Positions 8,960-16,560 of a stretch of DNA of 64,000 nucleotides are shown here, one piece after another; the stretch's first letter is position 1, and the number at the start of each line of letters is the position of its first letter. The DNA lies in the NCBI RefSeq assembly GCF_029143285.1, contig NZ_JAPDSH010000001.1, positions 492,866 through 556,865 on the forward strand. Reading direction: 5' to 3'. Origin of the DNA: Vagococcus proximus (GTDB lineage Bacteria > Bacillota > Bacilli > Lactobacillales > Vagococcaceae). The translations under genes and the position numbers were made by a program. Below the pieces are notes generated by a model. The model was not told the DNA's origin, did no database searches, and saw only the letters and a list, made by a program, of their open reading frames with translations.

Positions 8960-10311
8960 TATGCCACATCCTTTTTAATATGAATTAATTGTTCGCCAAC
9001 AGTTTGTACAATCCCTGAAATACTTGCATGAATAGGTGCACCAAGTTTATCGTCATCTAAAGTTGCAATAACATCGCCAACGTTAACATGTTGGCCTGGA
9101 TTAACAATAGCTTGGCAGGGAGCTCCGATATGCATTTTCAAAGGAATAAAAACTTCTTCAGTCTCAAATTCAGTAACATCCTCAAATGTATAGTTTGCGT
9201 ATTTTTCCAGTCCCATTTTTAACAAAATATTTTTAGGTGGTGTTTTAGCAAAGTCACGCATTGGTTTTGGAATTAATTCTTCGCCGTTATATTGATAACG
9301 AATCCCTTTTTCAGCTAAGCGATTTTTAACATAAATATTAACTTGTCGAGGAGAAAGGGACATCGGACAGGCGATAACTTCACAAATTCCACATTCACAA
9401 CATAATATAGCTTGCTTCCAAACCGGGTCATCATCAATATCATCTGGAATCTCATTCATTGACAGATGACGCATAACTTGATGTGGATGTAGAGGTATGC
9501 CTATTTGGTAGCGTGGGCATAAATCTGTACACAAGGTGCATTGGATGCAGCTTGATTTTGCTTGATTAATAATTTGTGAAATTTGACGCTCGTGTAATTG
9601 ATACAAATACTCTTTTTCTTCAAGTACGATGATGCCAGATGTAGTTTTTGTCACAACTTGATCGTTAAAGTTTAAATGATTACCAATCTTACCCATCATA
9701 GGGCCTCCGTTTAGGAAGATGAATTGTGTCAGAGATGTACCACCAGCTAACTCTAAACATTTTGAGAAAGGAGTGCCGATTGGAACAAGCAACAGCTTAG
9801 GTTCATTAACTTCTCCGGTAATAGTAAGTAGTTTATGGGTAAGGGCTGTTTCTGATACCATCGATTCATAAACGTTAAGCATAGTTGTAATATTTGATAC
9901 AACACAGCCCACTTGAAGAGGAATTCCTCCTGGAGGAACAGTCCTTCCTGTCACTTCATACACAATAACTTGTTCATCACCCGCTGGATAAAAATTACCC
10001 ATTTTGAAAATAGTAATCGGAGCATTAAATTTGTCGATGGCCCGTTGTAGTGAAGCGATTTCTTCGTTGTAATGACTTTTCGTAGCGATGACAATATGCT
10101 CAGCTTCAACAAATTTCCCAACTTCAGCAATCGCCTGGATACATTTTTCAGCATGATTTTTCATAACATAGTGGTCCGTTTTTAAAAGGGGTTCACATTC
10201 TGCAGCATTAATTAAGAAATACTCTGCTTTGGCATTTAATTTCTTAGCAGTTGGAAAGCCAGCGCCGCCAGCACCGACTATTCCAGAAGAATGGATTTTT
10301 TCTAATAACAT
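8959..10311 (-). CDS. pduS: PduS-like flavin/iron-sulfur cobalamin reductase (RnfC-like)
   Basis: PduS reduces cob(III/II)alamin toward cob(I)alamin using NADH, to feed adenosyltransferase. The 450-residue protein has an RnfC/complex-I-like nucleotide/FMN motif GVGAGGAGFPT-type segment (residues about 10-22), an SLBB-like region, a ferredoxin motif CIQCTLCTDLCP (Cys255, 258, 261, 265), a second cluster set CCECGICEVIACP (about 304-316), and a C-terminal barrel-sandwich domain. The ATG at 10311 was chosen because AGGTG precedes it; an earlier Met at 10356 has no ribosome site and extends past the normal N-terminus. It probably pairs with the PduO-type adenosyltransferase of the divergent operon. 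Confidence 0.88.
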   Translation of the reverse strand: MLLEKIHSSGIVGAGGAGFPTAKKLNAKAEYFLINAAECEPLLKTDHYVMKNHAEKCIQAIAEVGKFVEAEHIVIATKSHYNEEIASLQRAIDKFNAPITIFKMGNFYPAGDEQVIVYEVTGRTVPPGGIPLQVGCVVSNITTMLNVYESMVSETALTHKLLTITGEVNEPKLLLVPIGTPFSKCLELAGGTSLTQFIFLNGGPMMGKIGNHLNFNDQVVTKTTSGIIVLEEKEYLYQLHERQISQIINQAKSSCIQCTLCTDLCPRYQIGIPLHPHQVMRHLSMNEIPDDIDDDPVWKQAILCCECGICEVIACPMSLSPRQVNIYVKNRLAEKGIRYQYNGEELIPKPMRDFAKTPPKNILLKMGLEKYANYTFEDVTEFETEEVFIPLKMHIGAPCQAIVNPGQHVNVGDVIATLDDDKLGAPIHASISGIVQTVGEQLIHIKKDVA

Positions 10312-10356
10312 GTTTTCACCTGCATTCTTTCTTATTAGTTTATTTTTGAGAATCAA

Positions 10357-10371
10357 ATGACACCGTTGTCA
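10357..10371. promoter_or_regulatory. Catabolite-responsive (cre-like) site between divergent pduS and eut operons
   Basis: ATGACACCGTTGTCA matches the CcpA consensus WTGNAANCGNWNNCW at all but one position on either strand. It covers the predicted transcription start of the pduS promoter, so CcpA binding would block it. Confidence 0.55.
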
Positions 10372-10376
10372 AAAAT

Positions 10377-10405
10377 ATTGTAAGCCTTACCAAACCGTAA
10401 TGCAA
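10377..10405 (-). promoter_or_regulatory. Sigma-A promoter of pduS-pduT
   Basis: On the minus strand TTGCAT (10405-10400) and TACAAT (10382-10377) are separated by 17 bases, with start predicted near 10370 inside the cre-like site. Confidence 0.6.
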
Positions 10406-10459
10406 CGTTTTTTGTAAGTTTAAACTCGTTATTATTATGAAAAGGCTTAAAACCATGCT

Positions 10460-10488
10460 TTGACTATTATTAAAAAATTTGATATTCT
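10460..10488 (+). promoter_or_regulatory. Sigma-A promoter of the first eut operon
   Basis: TTGACT (10460-10465) and TATTCT (10483-10488) are separated by 17 bases. Start is predicted near 10495, just before the EutV-type leader hairpins. Confidence 0.65.
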
Positions 10489-10508
10489 ATACACAAGTTA
10501 ATAACGGT

Positions 10509-10577
10509 AGAAACACAGCGTGGTGTTTCTTAAAATGCAACGGTGCAAAAAAGTTTTCTTTTTTGTGCCGTTTTTTA
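10509..10577 (+). promoter_or_regulatory. EutV (ANTAR) antiterminator leader before the oxidoreductase gene
   Basis: P1 is AGAAACAC/GTGTTTCT, an 8-bp stem with loop AGCGTG (10517-10522). P2 is TGC/GCA with loop AACGGT (10539-10544). Both loops have A at position 1 and G at position 4, the known ANTAR recognition pattern. P2 overlaps a terminator with a 14-bp stem (10540-10553 with 10558-10571) followed by T, so EutV binding would prevent its folding. P2 is short, only three pairs. Confidence 0.82.
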
Positions 10578-10606
10578 TTTTAATACGATGTAAAGGGGGG
10601 AATATC

Positions 10607-11719
10607 GTGAGTGTGGAGGAATCATTTGAGCTTAAATGCGGACTTGTTTTAAGAAACAGATTATTTTTTGCACCAATTTCGACTTTAAGTTGCCATTTAG
10701 GTGGTGAAATAAGTGAAGAAGACTTAGAATTTTATGACATGCGCTCTAGCTCTGTTGGGGCAGTAGTTTTAGCATCAGCGTATGTTTCACAAAAAGGTAA
10801 AGCCTATGAAGGTGGTATTGGTATAAGCCATAATCGTCACATTCCAGGTTTAAACAAGTTGGTTCGTACGATTAAAAAGCAAGGTGCTAAGGCAATTGTT
10901 CAGGTGTATCACGGAGGGGCAATGACCTTGTATAACAGAGATATTAGAAAATCATTCTGTGTGTCAAAAGGGTCACAGAACTTAAATCCAACACATCTCT
11001 ATGATGAATTAACCCTAGTAACCATTGAACAGATATATCAAGAGTACGAAGAAGCGGTTGTTCGAGCTATTTCATCTGGATTTGATGGTGTTGAAATACA
11101 TGCTGCTAGTAACTATTTACCGTTTCAATTTATGTCGCCGAATTGGAATCATCGAGAGGATTCGTATGGTGGTGATTTAAAAGGACGTTTAAAATTCACT
11201 AAAGAATTAATTTCTCGTTTAAAAAGGTGTATAGATAAACACACGTCTTCACCATTTGCGCTAGGTATTAGATTGTCAGAAGTCGATACATCGTTAGAAG
11301 CAGAAGAACAGGATCAGTCGTTCAAAACAACTCTATTAACGATTCAAGAATTAAATGATCTCCCGCTTGATTATATTCATATGGCGAGTTCTGATTGCTT
11401 GGAAGAGGTTCAGTTAGAGGGAAGGACTTACTCAAAATCGAGTTTATTGACTACAATGTCGCAATCTGTGCCGCTTATTATGTGTGGGGGGTTATTAAAA
11501 AAAGCAGATGTTGTAGCTGCATTGGCTCATAGTCCGCTGATTTCAGCCTGTCGTCCGTTTATATTTTTGCCAAATTGGGCAGGGGATATTCTGACTGGAG
11601 CTAAAGAGATCGTGATTGAAGAGAGGGCATTAACAGGTGTCGTTCGTCAAGAACTAAGAGTTCCAAGGATATTGTGGAAGAGTGTTAAAGAGTCTAAAGA
11701 CTGGTATATGTATAAGTAG
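10607..11719 (+). CDS. Old Yellow Enzyme-family NADH:flavin oxidoreductase in the eut operon
   Basis: This single-domain (370-residue) FMN-dependent TIM-barrel protein has the family signature around residues 163-195: EIHAASNYLPFQFMSP, then EDSYGGDLKGRLKF. His165 matches the substrate-binding His of OYE, but the partner position three residues on (usually Asn or His) is Ser168, so the active site is atypical. It lacks the Fe-S and FAD/NAD domains of the larger 2,4-dienoyl-CoA reductase and trimethylamine dehydrogenase types. GTG at 10607 follows AGGGGGG with six-base spacing; an ATG 29 codons upstream lies in the leader terminator. It is first gene under EutV control, and its role in ethanolamine metabolism is unknown to me. 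Confidence 0.85.
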   Translation: MSVEESFELKCGLVLRNRLFFAPISTLSCHLGGEISEEDLEFYDMRSSSVGAVVLASAYVSQKGKAYEGGIGISHNRHIPGLNKLVRTIKKQGAKAIVQVYHGGAMTLYNRDIRKSFCVSKGSQNLNPTHLYDELTLVTIEQIYQEYEEAVVRAISSGFDGVEIHAASNYLPFQFMSPNWNHREDSYGGDLKGRLKFTKELISRLKRCIDKHTSSPFALGIRLSEVDTSLEAEEQDQSFKTTLLTIQELNDLPLDYIHMASSDCLEEVQLEGRTYSKSSLLTTMSQSVPLIMCGGLLKKADVVAALAHSPLISACRPFIFLPNWAGDILTGAKEIVIEERALTGVVRQELRVPRILWKSVKESKDWYMYK

Positions 11720-11737
11720 AGGGAGTTGAAACTAGCT

Positions 11738-12574
11738 GTGTCACTAAAATCTTTTAAAAATAAATGTTTTTTGGATGGTGCAAAGGGTACTGAAATTTCA
11801 AGTCGAGGTTACACAAAATATCCAATTGACTATGCCTCGATTGATGCTGTTGAAATAGTTGAGCAAGTACATCAGTCATATATTGATTCAGGTGTGGATG
11901 TGATAACAACGAATACATTTAGAGTGACTTCTTTTCCTGATAAATCTAAAATGAAAGACGTGATATGTGCAGATTGCTCTTTAATAAGGAACCTTAATGC
12001 TCCTAATATAGCGCTAAGTATTGGACCTGGGGATGGTGATTTTTCGGATTTAACTTCTAGGCAAAGAAAAGAGTTAAAACAAAAGTACAAATGGCAAGCC
12101 GAACTAGCTACTGACTGTCAAGTTGATATGATTTTATTAGAAACGGTATGTAGTCTTGATGAGGCGGTTATGGCAATCGAAGAAATACTGTCAATTACAA
12201 GTATTCCATTATGCGTGACATGTACATTAACTGAGAAAAGTACTATGCTTTCTGGTGAAACGCTTGATCAATTTTCTGAGAAAATGGAGAGCTTAGGAGT
12301 TTTTGCGATTGGTTTAAATTGTATTCCGATTAGTAAGTTATTATTAAATAATGTTAAAGAGCTAGCTAAAAAAACATCATTACCCTTAATCATTCAACCT
12401 AATCTTGGTATGCCAGAGCAAACAAAAAATGGGTCTGAGTATCCTGTGAAGGAGAAGGAATTTTTTGAAACAATGCAAGCTATTTCAGAGATTAATCAAG
12501 TTAAATTTTTAGGTGGATGCTGTGGAACCACACCTAAACTGATGACTAAACTAATTGAACTAAAAGTAAAATAG
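11738..12574 (+). CDS. Homocysteine S-methyltransferase-family protein in the eut operon
   Basis: This protein of about 278 residues has the zinc-thiolate fold shared by MmuM, BHMT and the N-terminal domain of cobalamin-dependent methionine synthase. Visible features are FLDGAKGTE at the N-terminus, ITTNTF, and the zinc ligands Cys195 (GLNC) and Cys261-Cys262 (GGCCGTTP). All three Cys are present, so it should be active. The start is uncertain: GTG at 11738 is 12 bases after GGGAG, while a TTG at 11726 touches the ribosome site. It lies directly after the OYE-like gene and before eutS. The methyl donor (S-methylmethionine, a betaine or other) is not readable. Confidence 0.83.
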   Translation: MSLKSFKNKCFLDGAKGTEISSRGYTKYPIDYASIDAVEIVEQVHQSYIDSGVDVITTNTFRVTSFPDKSKMKDVICADCSLIRNLNAPNIALSIGPGDGDFSDLTSRQRKELKQKYKWQAELATDCQVDMILLETVCSLDEAVMAIEEILSITSIPLCVTCTLTEKSTMLSGETLDQFSEKMESLGVFAIGLNCIPISKLLLNNVKELAKKTSLPLIIQPNLGMPEQTKNGSEYPVKEKEFFETMQAISEINQVKFLGGCCGTTPKLMTKLIELKVK

Positions 12575-12595
12575 AAAAGGGGTCTACGAATAAAT

Positions 12596-12940
12596 ATGTC
12601 AGAAAAAAAGAGAGTTATTCAAGAATCGGTACCGGGTCGTCAGATAACAATTGCACATATCGTTGCAAATCCAGATAGTAAAGTCTATGAAAAGGTGGGT
12701 TTACAAGCCTTTAAATCACAAGCGATTGGTATTTTAACGATTACCCCAAGTGAAGCGGCCATTGTGGCATCAGATATTGCAACGAAAGCAGCGGATGTTA
12801 AGATTGGATTTATGGACCGTTTCAGCGGAGCATTAGTTGTAACAGGTGATGTGACTGCTGTTGAAGCAGCTTTGGAAGCAGTAATCGATACTCTAAGCAA
12901 TATGTTAGCTATTTCTAAAACAAAAATTACACGATCATAG
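12596..12940 (+). CDS. eutS: EutS/PduU-type microcompartment shell protein (copy 1)
   Basis: This is a circularly permuted single-BMC shell protein of 114 residues. The N-terminal beta-barrel segment [17 protein letters not shown] and the motif [11 protein letters not shown] followed by [16 protein letters not shown] are diagnostic of EutS. EutS hexamers are thought to add bends or edges to the shell. A second copy lies at 15605-15949. The ribosome site AAAAGGGG is somewhat distant (about 13 bases) from the ATG, hinting at modest translation. Confidence 0.93.
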   Translation: MSEKKRVIQESVPGRQITIAHIVANPDSKVYEKVGLQAFKSQAIGILTITPSEAAIVASDIATKAADVKIGFMDRFSGALVVTGDVTAVEAALEAVIDTLSNMLAISKTKITRS

Positions 12941-12962
12941 AATTCGGATAAGAGGTAAATAC

Positions 12963-13403
12963 ATGAAAAAAATTATGTTAGTTGGCGCTGTGGGAACAGG
13001 GAAAACGACGTTGACTCAACGTTTAAAAGGTCAAAAGATTTCGTATCATAAAACACAAGCGATTCAATTTGAAGAGCTGGTCATTGACACTCCAGGTGAA
13101 TTCACACAACGACGTCAATATTATAGTGCGTTACAGGTGACATCAACTGAAGCCGATGTGGTTGGATTACTTCAAAGTGTTGGAGAATCATTTGATACGT
13201 TCCCTCCAGGTTTTGGTAGTATGTTTGCTTGCCCTAGTGTTGGCATTATTACTAAAATAGATTTAGCTGAAAGTGAAGATGATATTAAGCGTGCTGAACT
13301 AAGTTTGCTTAATGCGGGAGCTGTAAAAATATTTAAAGTGTCTTCAACTGAAGATAAAGGTATTGAAGACGTACTTGATTATTTGAAAGAGGAGGATGAC
13401 TAA
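12963..13403 (+). CDS. eutP: EutP, GTPase-like ethanolamine utilisation protein
   Basis: This is a 146-residue P-loop protein of the EutP/PduV family, related to small GTPases; a Salmonella homologue has acetate kinase activity. The Walker A is GAVGTGKTT (residues 8-16), the switch region IDTPGEF, and the base-specificity motif TKID. It would convert acetyl-phosphate from PduL to acetate and ATP, or play a shell-associated role. It overlaps the next gene by one base. Confidence 0.93.
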   Translation: MKKIMLVGAVGTGKTTLTQRLKGQKISYHKTQAIQFEELVIDTPGEFTQRRQYYSALQVTSTEADVVGLLQSVGESFDTFPPGFGSMFACPSVGIITKIDLAESEDDIKRAELSLLNAGAVKIFKVSSTEDKGIEDVLDYLKEEDD

Positions 13404-13960
13404 TGAAGATTTATACTAAAACTGGTGATAAAGGTCAAACAAGTATCATAGGTGGGGATAAAGTTTCTAAAGCTTCTAACCGAGTATGTTCATATGGAAC
13501 GATTGATGAATTAAATTCATATTTAGGTGTTATAATTAGCCAAATGAAGAGTAGTTTGGATGTAAAAAAAGATTTGATTGAAATTCAACAAGTTTTATTT
13601 GATTGCGGAACAGATATGGCAACACCTAACGCTACAAAAGGATATAGAACAAAAAGTGAGTCTACATTGTGGCTAGAAGAGTGTATAGATAAATACTTAC
13701 AATCACCTGCTCCGTTAACGGAATTTATTTTGCCTGGTGGCGATCCTGTTGCGAGTCATTTGCATTACGCACGAACAATCGCAAGACGTGCAGAGCGAGA
13801 AGTAGTCGCAACGGCTGATACTGAAGAGATTAATGAAGAAGTCTTAAGATTCTTAAATCGTTTATCGGATTACTTTTTTGCAGGCGCACGATTAATTAAT
13901 CACCGTGAAGGGCGTCCAGATGTCAGTTATAGAAGAAACGGAAAAGTTTTTTATAATTAG
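13403..13960 (+). CDS. PduO-type ATP:cob(I)alamin adenosyltransferase
   Basis: This 185-residue protein makes the adenosylcobalamin cofactor of ethanolamine ammonia-lyase from cob(I)alamin and ATP. The N-terminal phosphate-binding motif YTKTGDKGQTSIIGG and the C-terminal LNRLSDYFFAGARL are the PduO/MMAB signatures. It takes the place of EutT, which is not encoded in the locus. Its stop is followed by the 490-base regulatory gap before eutG. It is the natural recipient of reduced cobalamin from the divergent PduS. Confidence 0.93.
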   Translation: MKIYTKTGDKGQTSIIGGDKVSKASNRVCSYGTIDELNSYLGVIISQMKSSLDVKKDLIEIQQVLFDCGTDMATPNATKGYRTKSESTLWLEECIDKYLQSPAPLTEFILPGGDPVASHLHYARTIARRAEREVVATADTEEINEEVLRFLNRLSDYFFAGARLINHREGRPDVSYRRNGKVFYN

Positions 13961-13981
13961 TACCAAAATCACAAGAAGGTG

Positions 13982-14010
13982 TTGTAAACGCTTATCAATT
14001 GTGATAGAAT
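13982..14010 (+). promoter_or_regulatory. Promoter of the riboswitch RNA / eutG with overlapping cre-like sequence
   Basis: TTGTAA (13982-13987) and TAGAAT (14005-14010) are separated by 17 bases. The sequence TGTAAACGCTTATCA over the -35 and spacer resembles a cre site but carries a one-base length difference in the right half. Confidence 0.55.
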
Positions 14011-14016
14011 TTTTTT

Positions 14017-14356
14017 AGATGAAAGTTATTTAATTGGTTTATTTTAGATGGAAGTTTGGTTAGATTCCAATACGGTCCCGCCACTGTGAAGAGTGAAAAC
14101 TACAAGTCAGGTCTTTCTAAAATTAACTACATGGTACTTAGTGTTTCGTGGTAAGACGACTAAGTTTATAAAGAAGATAGCCTATTATAAGGCTTATTCA
14201 GTAAAACTCCTTGTCGTTTTGATGAGTACCAGTATATACATGTAAGAGTTTAAAGAGAATTTAATACTTGCATAAAACTAAAGGTATAAAAAGACAACGG
14301 ATTATTTTACTGAAAAGTAAGATTGCACAATGACGTGTATCCCGCTGTCTTTTTAT
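14017..14356 (+). ncRNA. AdoCbl-riboswitch-containing regulatory RNA (EutX/Rli55-like)
   Basis: About 30 bases after the predicted start there is a cobalamin aptamer: GGAAGTTTGGTTAGATTCC (14050-14068), CGGTCCCGCCACTGTGAAG, and the B12-box-like ACAAGTCAGGTC (14102-14113). Downstream TGGTACT and AGTACCA can pair over a long distance. An ANTAR-type hairpin TGCAC-AATGAC-GTGTA (14324-14339) follows, inside a terminator stem of AAAAAGACAACGG with CCGCTGTCTTTTT (14288-14354, one mismatch). In Enterococcus faecalis (EutX) and Listeria (Rli55) such RNAs sequester EutV when AdoCbl is absent. Position before eutG matches. The exact ends and fold are inferred. Confidence 0.8.
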
Positions 14357-14423
14357 TTTTTAGTTAGCAAGGAAGCTACCTAAAGAAAGTCTAGATATAG
14401 TCTTTTTTAGGTAGCTTTTTTCT
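14324..14423 (+). promoter_or_regulatory. EutV (ANTAR) antiterminator before eutG
   Basis: Hairpin TAGC-AAGGAA-GCTA (14365-14378) matches the published EutV consensus AGCAANGRRGCU exactly. The upstream partner may be the AATGAC-loop hairpin at 14324-14339. The hairpin overlaps a terminator: AAGCTACCTAAA (14373-14384) with TTTAGGTAGCTT (14406-14417) and a T run. Confidence 0.82.
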
Positions 14424-14449
14424 ATTTATTATTATGTGGAGGTGCAAAG

Positions 14450-15568
14450 GTGAAACAATTAAATTTTAATACAAATATCTTTATAGGTGAAAATTCCCTA
14501 GATTGTTTAAAAACATACTCAAATGAAAGAATTTTTATTGTAACAGATGGCTTTTTAGTAGAATCTAAGTTAATAGATTTTATTACTGATAATATAAATG
14601 ATACAAATACAGTAGAGGTATACACAGATGTTGTTCCAGACCCTGTTGTTGATAATGTTGTAGGTGGTGTTGAAAAACTTGACGCTTTCAAACCAACCTT
14701 ATTAATCGCATTTGGTGGCGGTTCAGCTATTGATGCTGCAAAAGCGATGAAGCTTTTTGGAATTAAATTAGGCAAATTTGAACAGTTAACTCTGATTGTT
14801 ATTCCAACAACAAGTGGAACAGGTTCAGAAGTAACTAATTTCTCAGTTATAACTAATCCGAAAGAAAATTTAAAACACCCATTAGTGGATGATTTATTAC
14901 AGCCTGACAAAGCAATTTTAGATACACGCTTAGTTAGAACAGTTCCACCGCATATCACTGCTGATACAGGGATGGATGTTTTAACACATGCTTTAGAAGC
15001 GTATGTTTCAACAGAAGCAAATGATTTTTCGGATGCCTTAGCTGAAAAAGCGATTAGTTTGATTTTTAACTACTTAGAACGTGCCTTTGTTAACGGTGAT
15101 GACATGGAAGCTAGAGAAAAAGTCCACTATGCATCATGCTTAGCAGGGATTGCATTTAACCAAGCGTCATTAGGATTATGTCATGGTATCGCACATACAA
15201 TCGGTGGAAAGTTCCACATGCCACATGGTCGTATTAATGCAATTTTATTACCATCGATTATTGAATTTAATTCAGATAAATGTAATATTGCAATGACAAA
15301 GTATGCTGATATTGCGCAAAAAAATAACTTATCAACTGGCTCAGGTAAAATGGCTGTTCGTCAACTGGTTAACCGTATTAAAAAATTAAGACAGTCCCTA
15401 GCTATTCCAACAAACTTTGTTGAGATGGGTGAGTCACAAGAGACGTTAAAACCACATTTGGATACAATTGGTAAAGAAGCTATACAAGATCCAACAACAG
15501 CAACAAATCCAATTCAACCGACTGAAGAAGAAGTAGTCGCAATTATTAAGCCGTTATTTAGTAAATAG
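14450..15568 (+). CDS. eutG: EutG, iron-dependent alcohol dehydrogenase
   Basis: This is a group III (Fe) alcohol dehydrogenase of 372 residues that reduces acetaldehyde to ethanol, regenerating NAD+ inside the compartment. The NAD-binding motif is GGGSAIDAAKA. The metal ligands lie in TGMDVLTHALEAY and GLCHGIAHTIGG...MPHGRIN. GTG at 14450 follows GGAGG. It follows the EutV-controlled terminator and the AdoCbl riboswitch RNA, and starts the segment eutG-eutS2-eutV-eutW. Confidence 0.93.
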   Translation: MKQLNFNTNIFIGENSLDCLKTYSNERIFIVTDGFLVESKLIDFITDNINDTNTVEVYTDVVPDPVVDNVVGGVEKLDAFKPTLLIAFGGGSAIDAAKAMKLFGIKLGKFEQLTLIVIPTTSGTGSEVTNFSVITNPKENLKHPLVDDLLQPDKAILDTRLVRTVPPHITADTGMDVLTHALEAYVSTEANDFSDALAEKAISLIFNYLERAFVNGDDMEAREKVHYASCLAGIAFNQASLGLCHGIAHTIGGKFHMPHGRINAILLPSIIEFNSDKCNIAMTKYADIAQKNNLSTGSGKMAVRQLVNRIKKLRQSLAIPTNFVEMGESQETLKPHLDTIGKEAIQDPTTATNPIQPTEEEVVAIIKPLFSK

Positions 15569-15604
15569 ATTAGGAATGTCTTAAAAAAGGAAGGGTGCTA
15601 GTTC

Positions 15605-15949
15605 TTGGAAGAAAAACAACGCTTAATACAAGAGTATGTTCCTGGTAAGCAAGTCACAATGGCTCATATTATTGCTAGTCCAACACAAGATATTTACGAT
15701 AAACTTGGTTTGGTTACTACAACTAAAGGTGCTATTGGTATTTTAACCATTACACCTAGTGAAGCAGCCATCATTGCAGTAGATATTGCATTAAAATCAG
15801 GTGATATAGAAGTAGGATTTGTCGATCGTTTTAGTGGGTCAGTCGTTTTAACAGGTGATTTATCATCAATTAATTCCGCTCTCGAAGCGGTAACGTCAGG
15901 ACTAGAATCAATTTTAGAGTTTTCATCAACGTCTGTTACAAAAACTTAA
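15605..15949 (+). CDS. eutS: EutS/PduU-type microcompartment shell protein (copy 2)
   Basis: This is a second circularly permuted BMC protein of 114 residues, same length as copy 1 but clearly diverged. It keeps [32 protein letters not shown] and [16 protein letters not shown]. The start is TTG after GGAAGGG. It lies between eutG and eutV. Copy 2 is nearer to the enterobacterial EutS in its N-terminal strand ([10 protein letters not shown]). Mixed or alternative hexamers with copy 1 are possible. Confidence 0.92.
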   Translation: MEEKQRLIQEYVPGKQVTMAHIIASPTQDIYDKLGLVTTTKGAIGILTITPSEAAIIAVDIALKSGDIEVGFVDRFSGSVVLTGDLSSINSALEAVTSGLESILEFSSTSVTKT

Positions 15950-15987
15950 ATTTTAATTAAAGCTTGATATATGAAAGGAGTGGTATC

Positions 15988-16560
15988 GTGACTAAGAACA
16001 TTGTCATTGTAGACGATGAACCATTAATGAGATTAGATTTAAAGGATATGTTGCGTGCAGCTAACTACAATGTCGTAGGAGAAGCAGCAGATGGGTTCGA
16101 GGCAATCGAAGTTTGTAAACAACATATTCCAGATTTAGTCATTATGGATGTTCAAATGCCACTTTTAGATGGTTTAACAGCTGGAAAAAAAATTATGAGT
16201 GAACGTTATGCAAAAGGAATACTAATGTTAACGGCGTTTAGTGATGCTAGCCACCGACAAAAAGCTCTTGGATTTGATGCGGTAGGGTACTTAGTGAAAC
16301 CACTAGATGAGAAATCATTCATTCCCACTGTTGATATGGCTATTGCTAAGGGAGATCAAGTTTTTAATTTAGAAAAGAATGTTTTAGAACTTTCTACTAA
16401 ACTGGAAAACAGAAAAATGATTGAAAAAGCAAAAGGTGTATTGATGTCAAGTCAAGGTATCTCTGAAGATGAAGCCTACAAGCAAATCAGAAAGCTAAGC
16501 ATGGATAAAAGGTGTCAAATGATTGATGTTGCTGAAATGATTGTGATTAGTCATGCATGA
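15988..16560 (+). CDS. eutV: EutV, ANTAR response regulator (antiterminator)
   Basis: This is the RNA-binding response regulator of the ethanolamine two-component system. The 190-residue protein has a receiver domain (residues 1-120) with acidic pair Asp9-Asp10, phospho-acceptor Asp54 (VIMDVQMP) and Lys104 (LVKPLDE), then an ANTAR domain (about 125-190) with the signature IEKAKGVLMSSQGISEDEAY. Phosphorylated EutV dimers bind paired hairpins in nascent leaders; such hairpins occur before three genes in this locus. GTG at 15988, seven bases after AAAGGAG, is preferred over an ATT upstream. It overlaps eutW by eight bases. Confidence 0.95.
   Translation: MTKNIVIVDDEPLMRLDLKDMLRAANYNVVGEAADGFEAIEVCKQHIPDLVIMDVQMPLLDGLTAGKKIMSERYAKGILMLTAFSDASHRQKALGFDAVGYLVKPLDEKSFIPTVDMAIAKGDQVFNLEKNVLELSTKLENRKMIEKAKGVLMSSQGISEDEAYKQIRKLSMDKRCQMIDVAEMIVISHA

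Noticed and set aside
10520..10606. N-terminal extension of the OYE-like gene from an upstream ATG
   Set aside because: These codons cover the EutV-controlled terminator; GTG at 10607 has a strong ribosome site and gives the family's normal N-terminus.
14301..14322. Hairpin with GAAA or TGAAAA loop as the P1 of the eutG leader
   Set aside because: The loop lacks A at position 1 and G at position 4, so it does not fit the ANTAR rule; the AATGAC hairpin is a better candidate.
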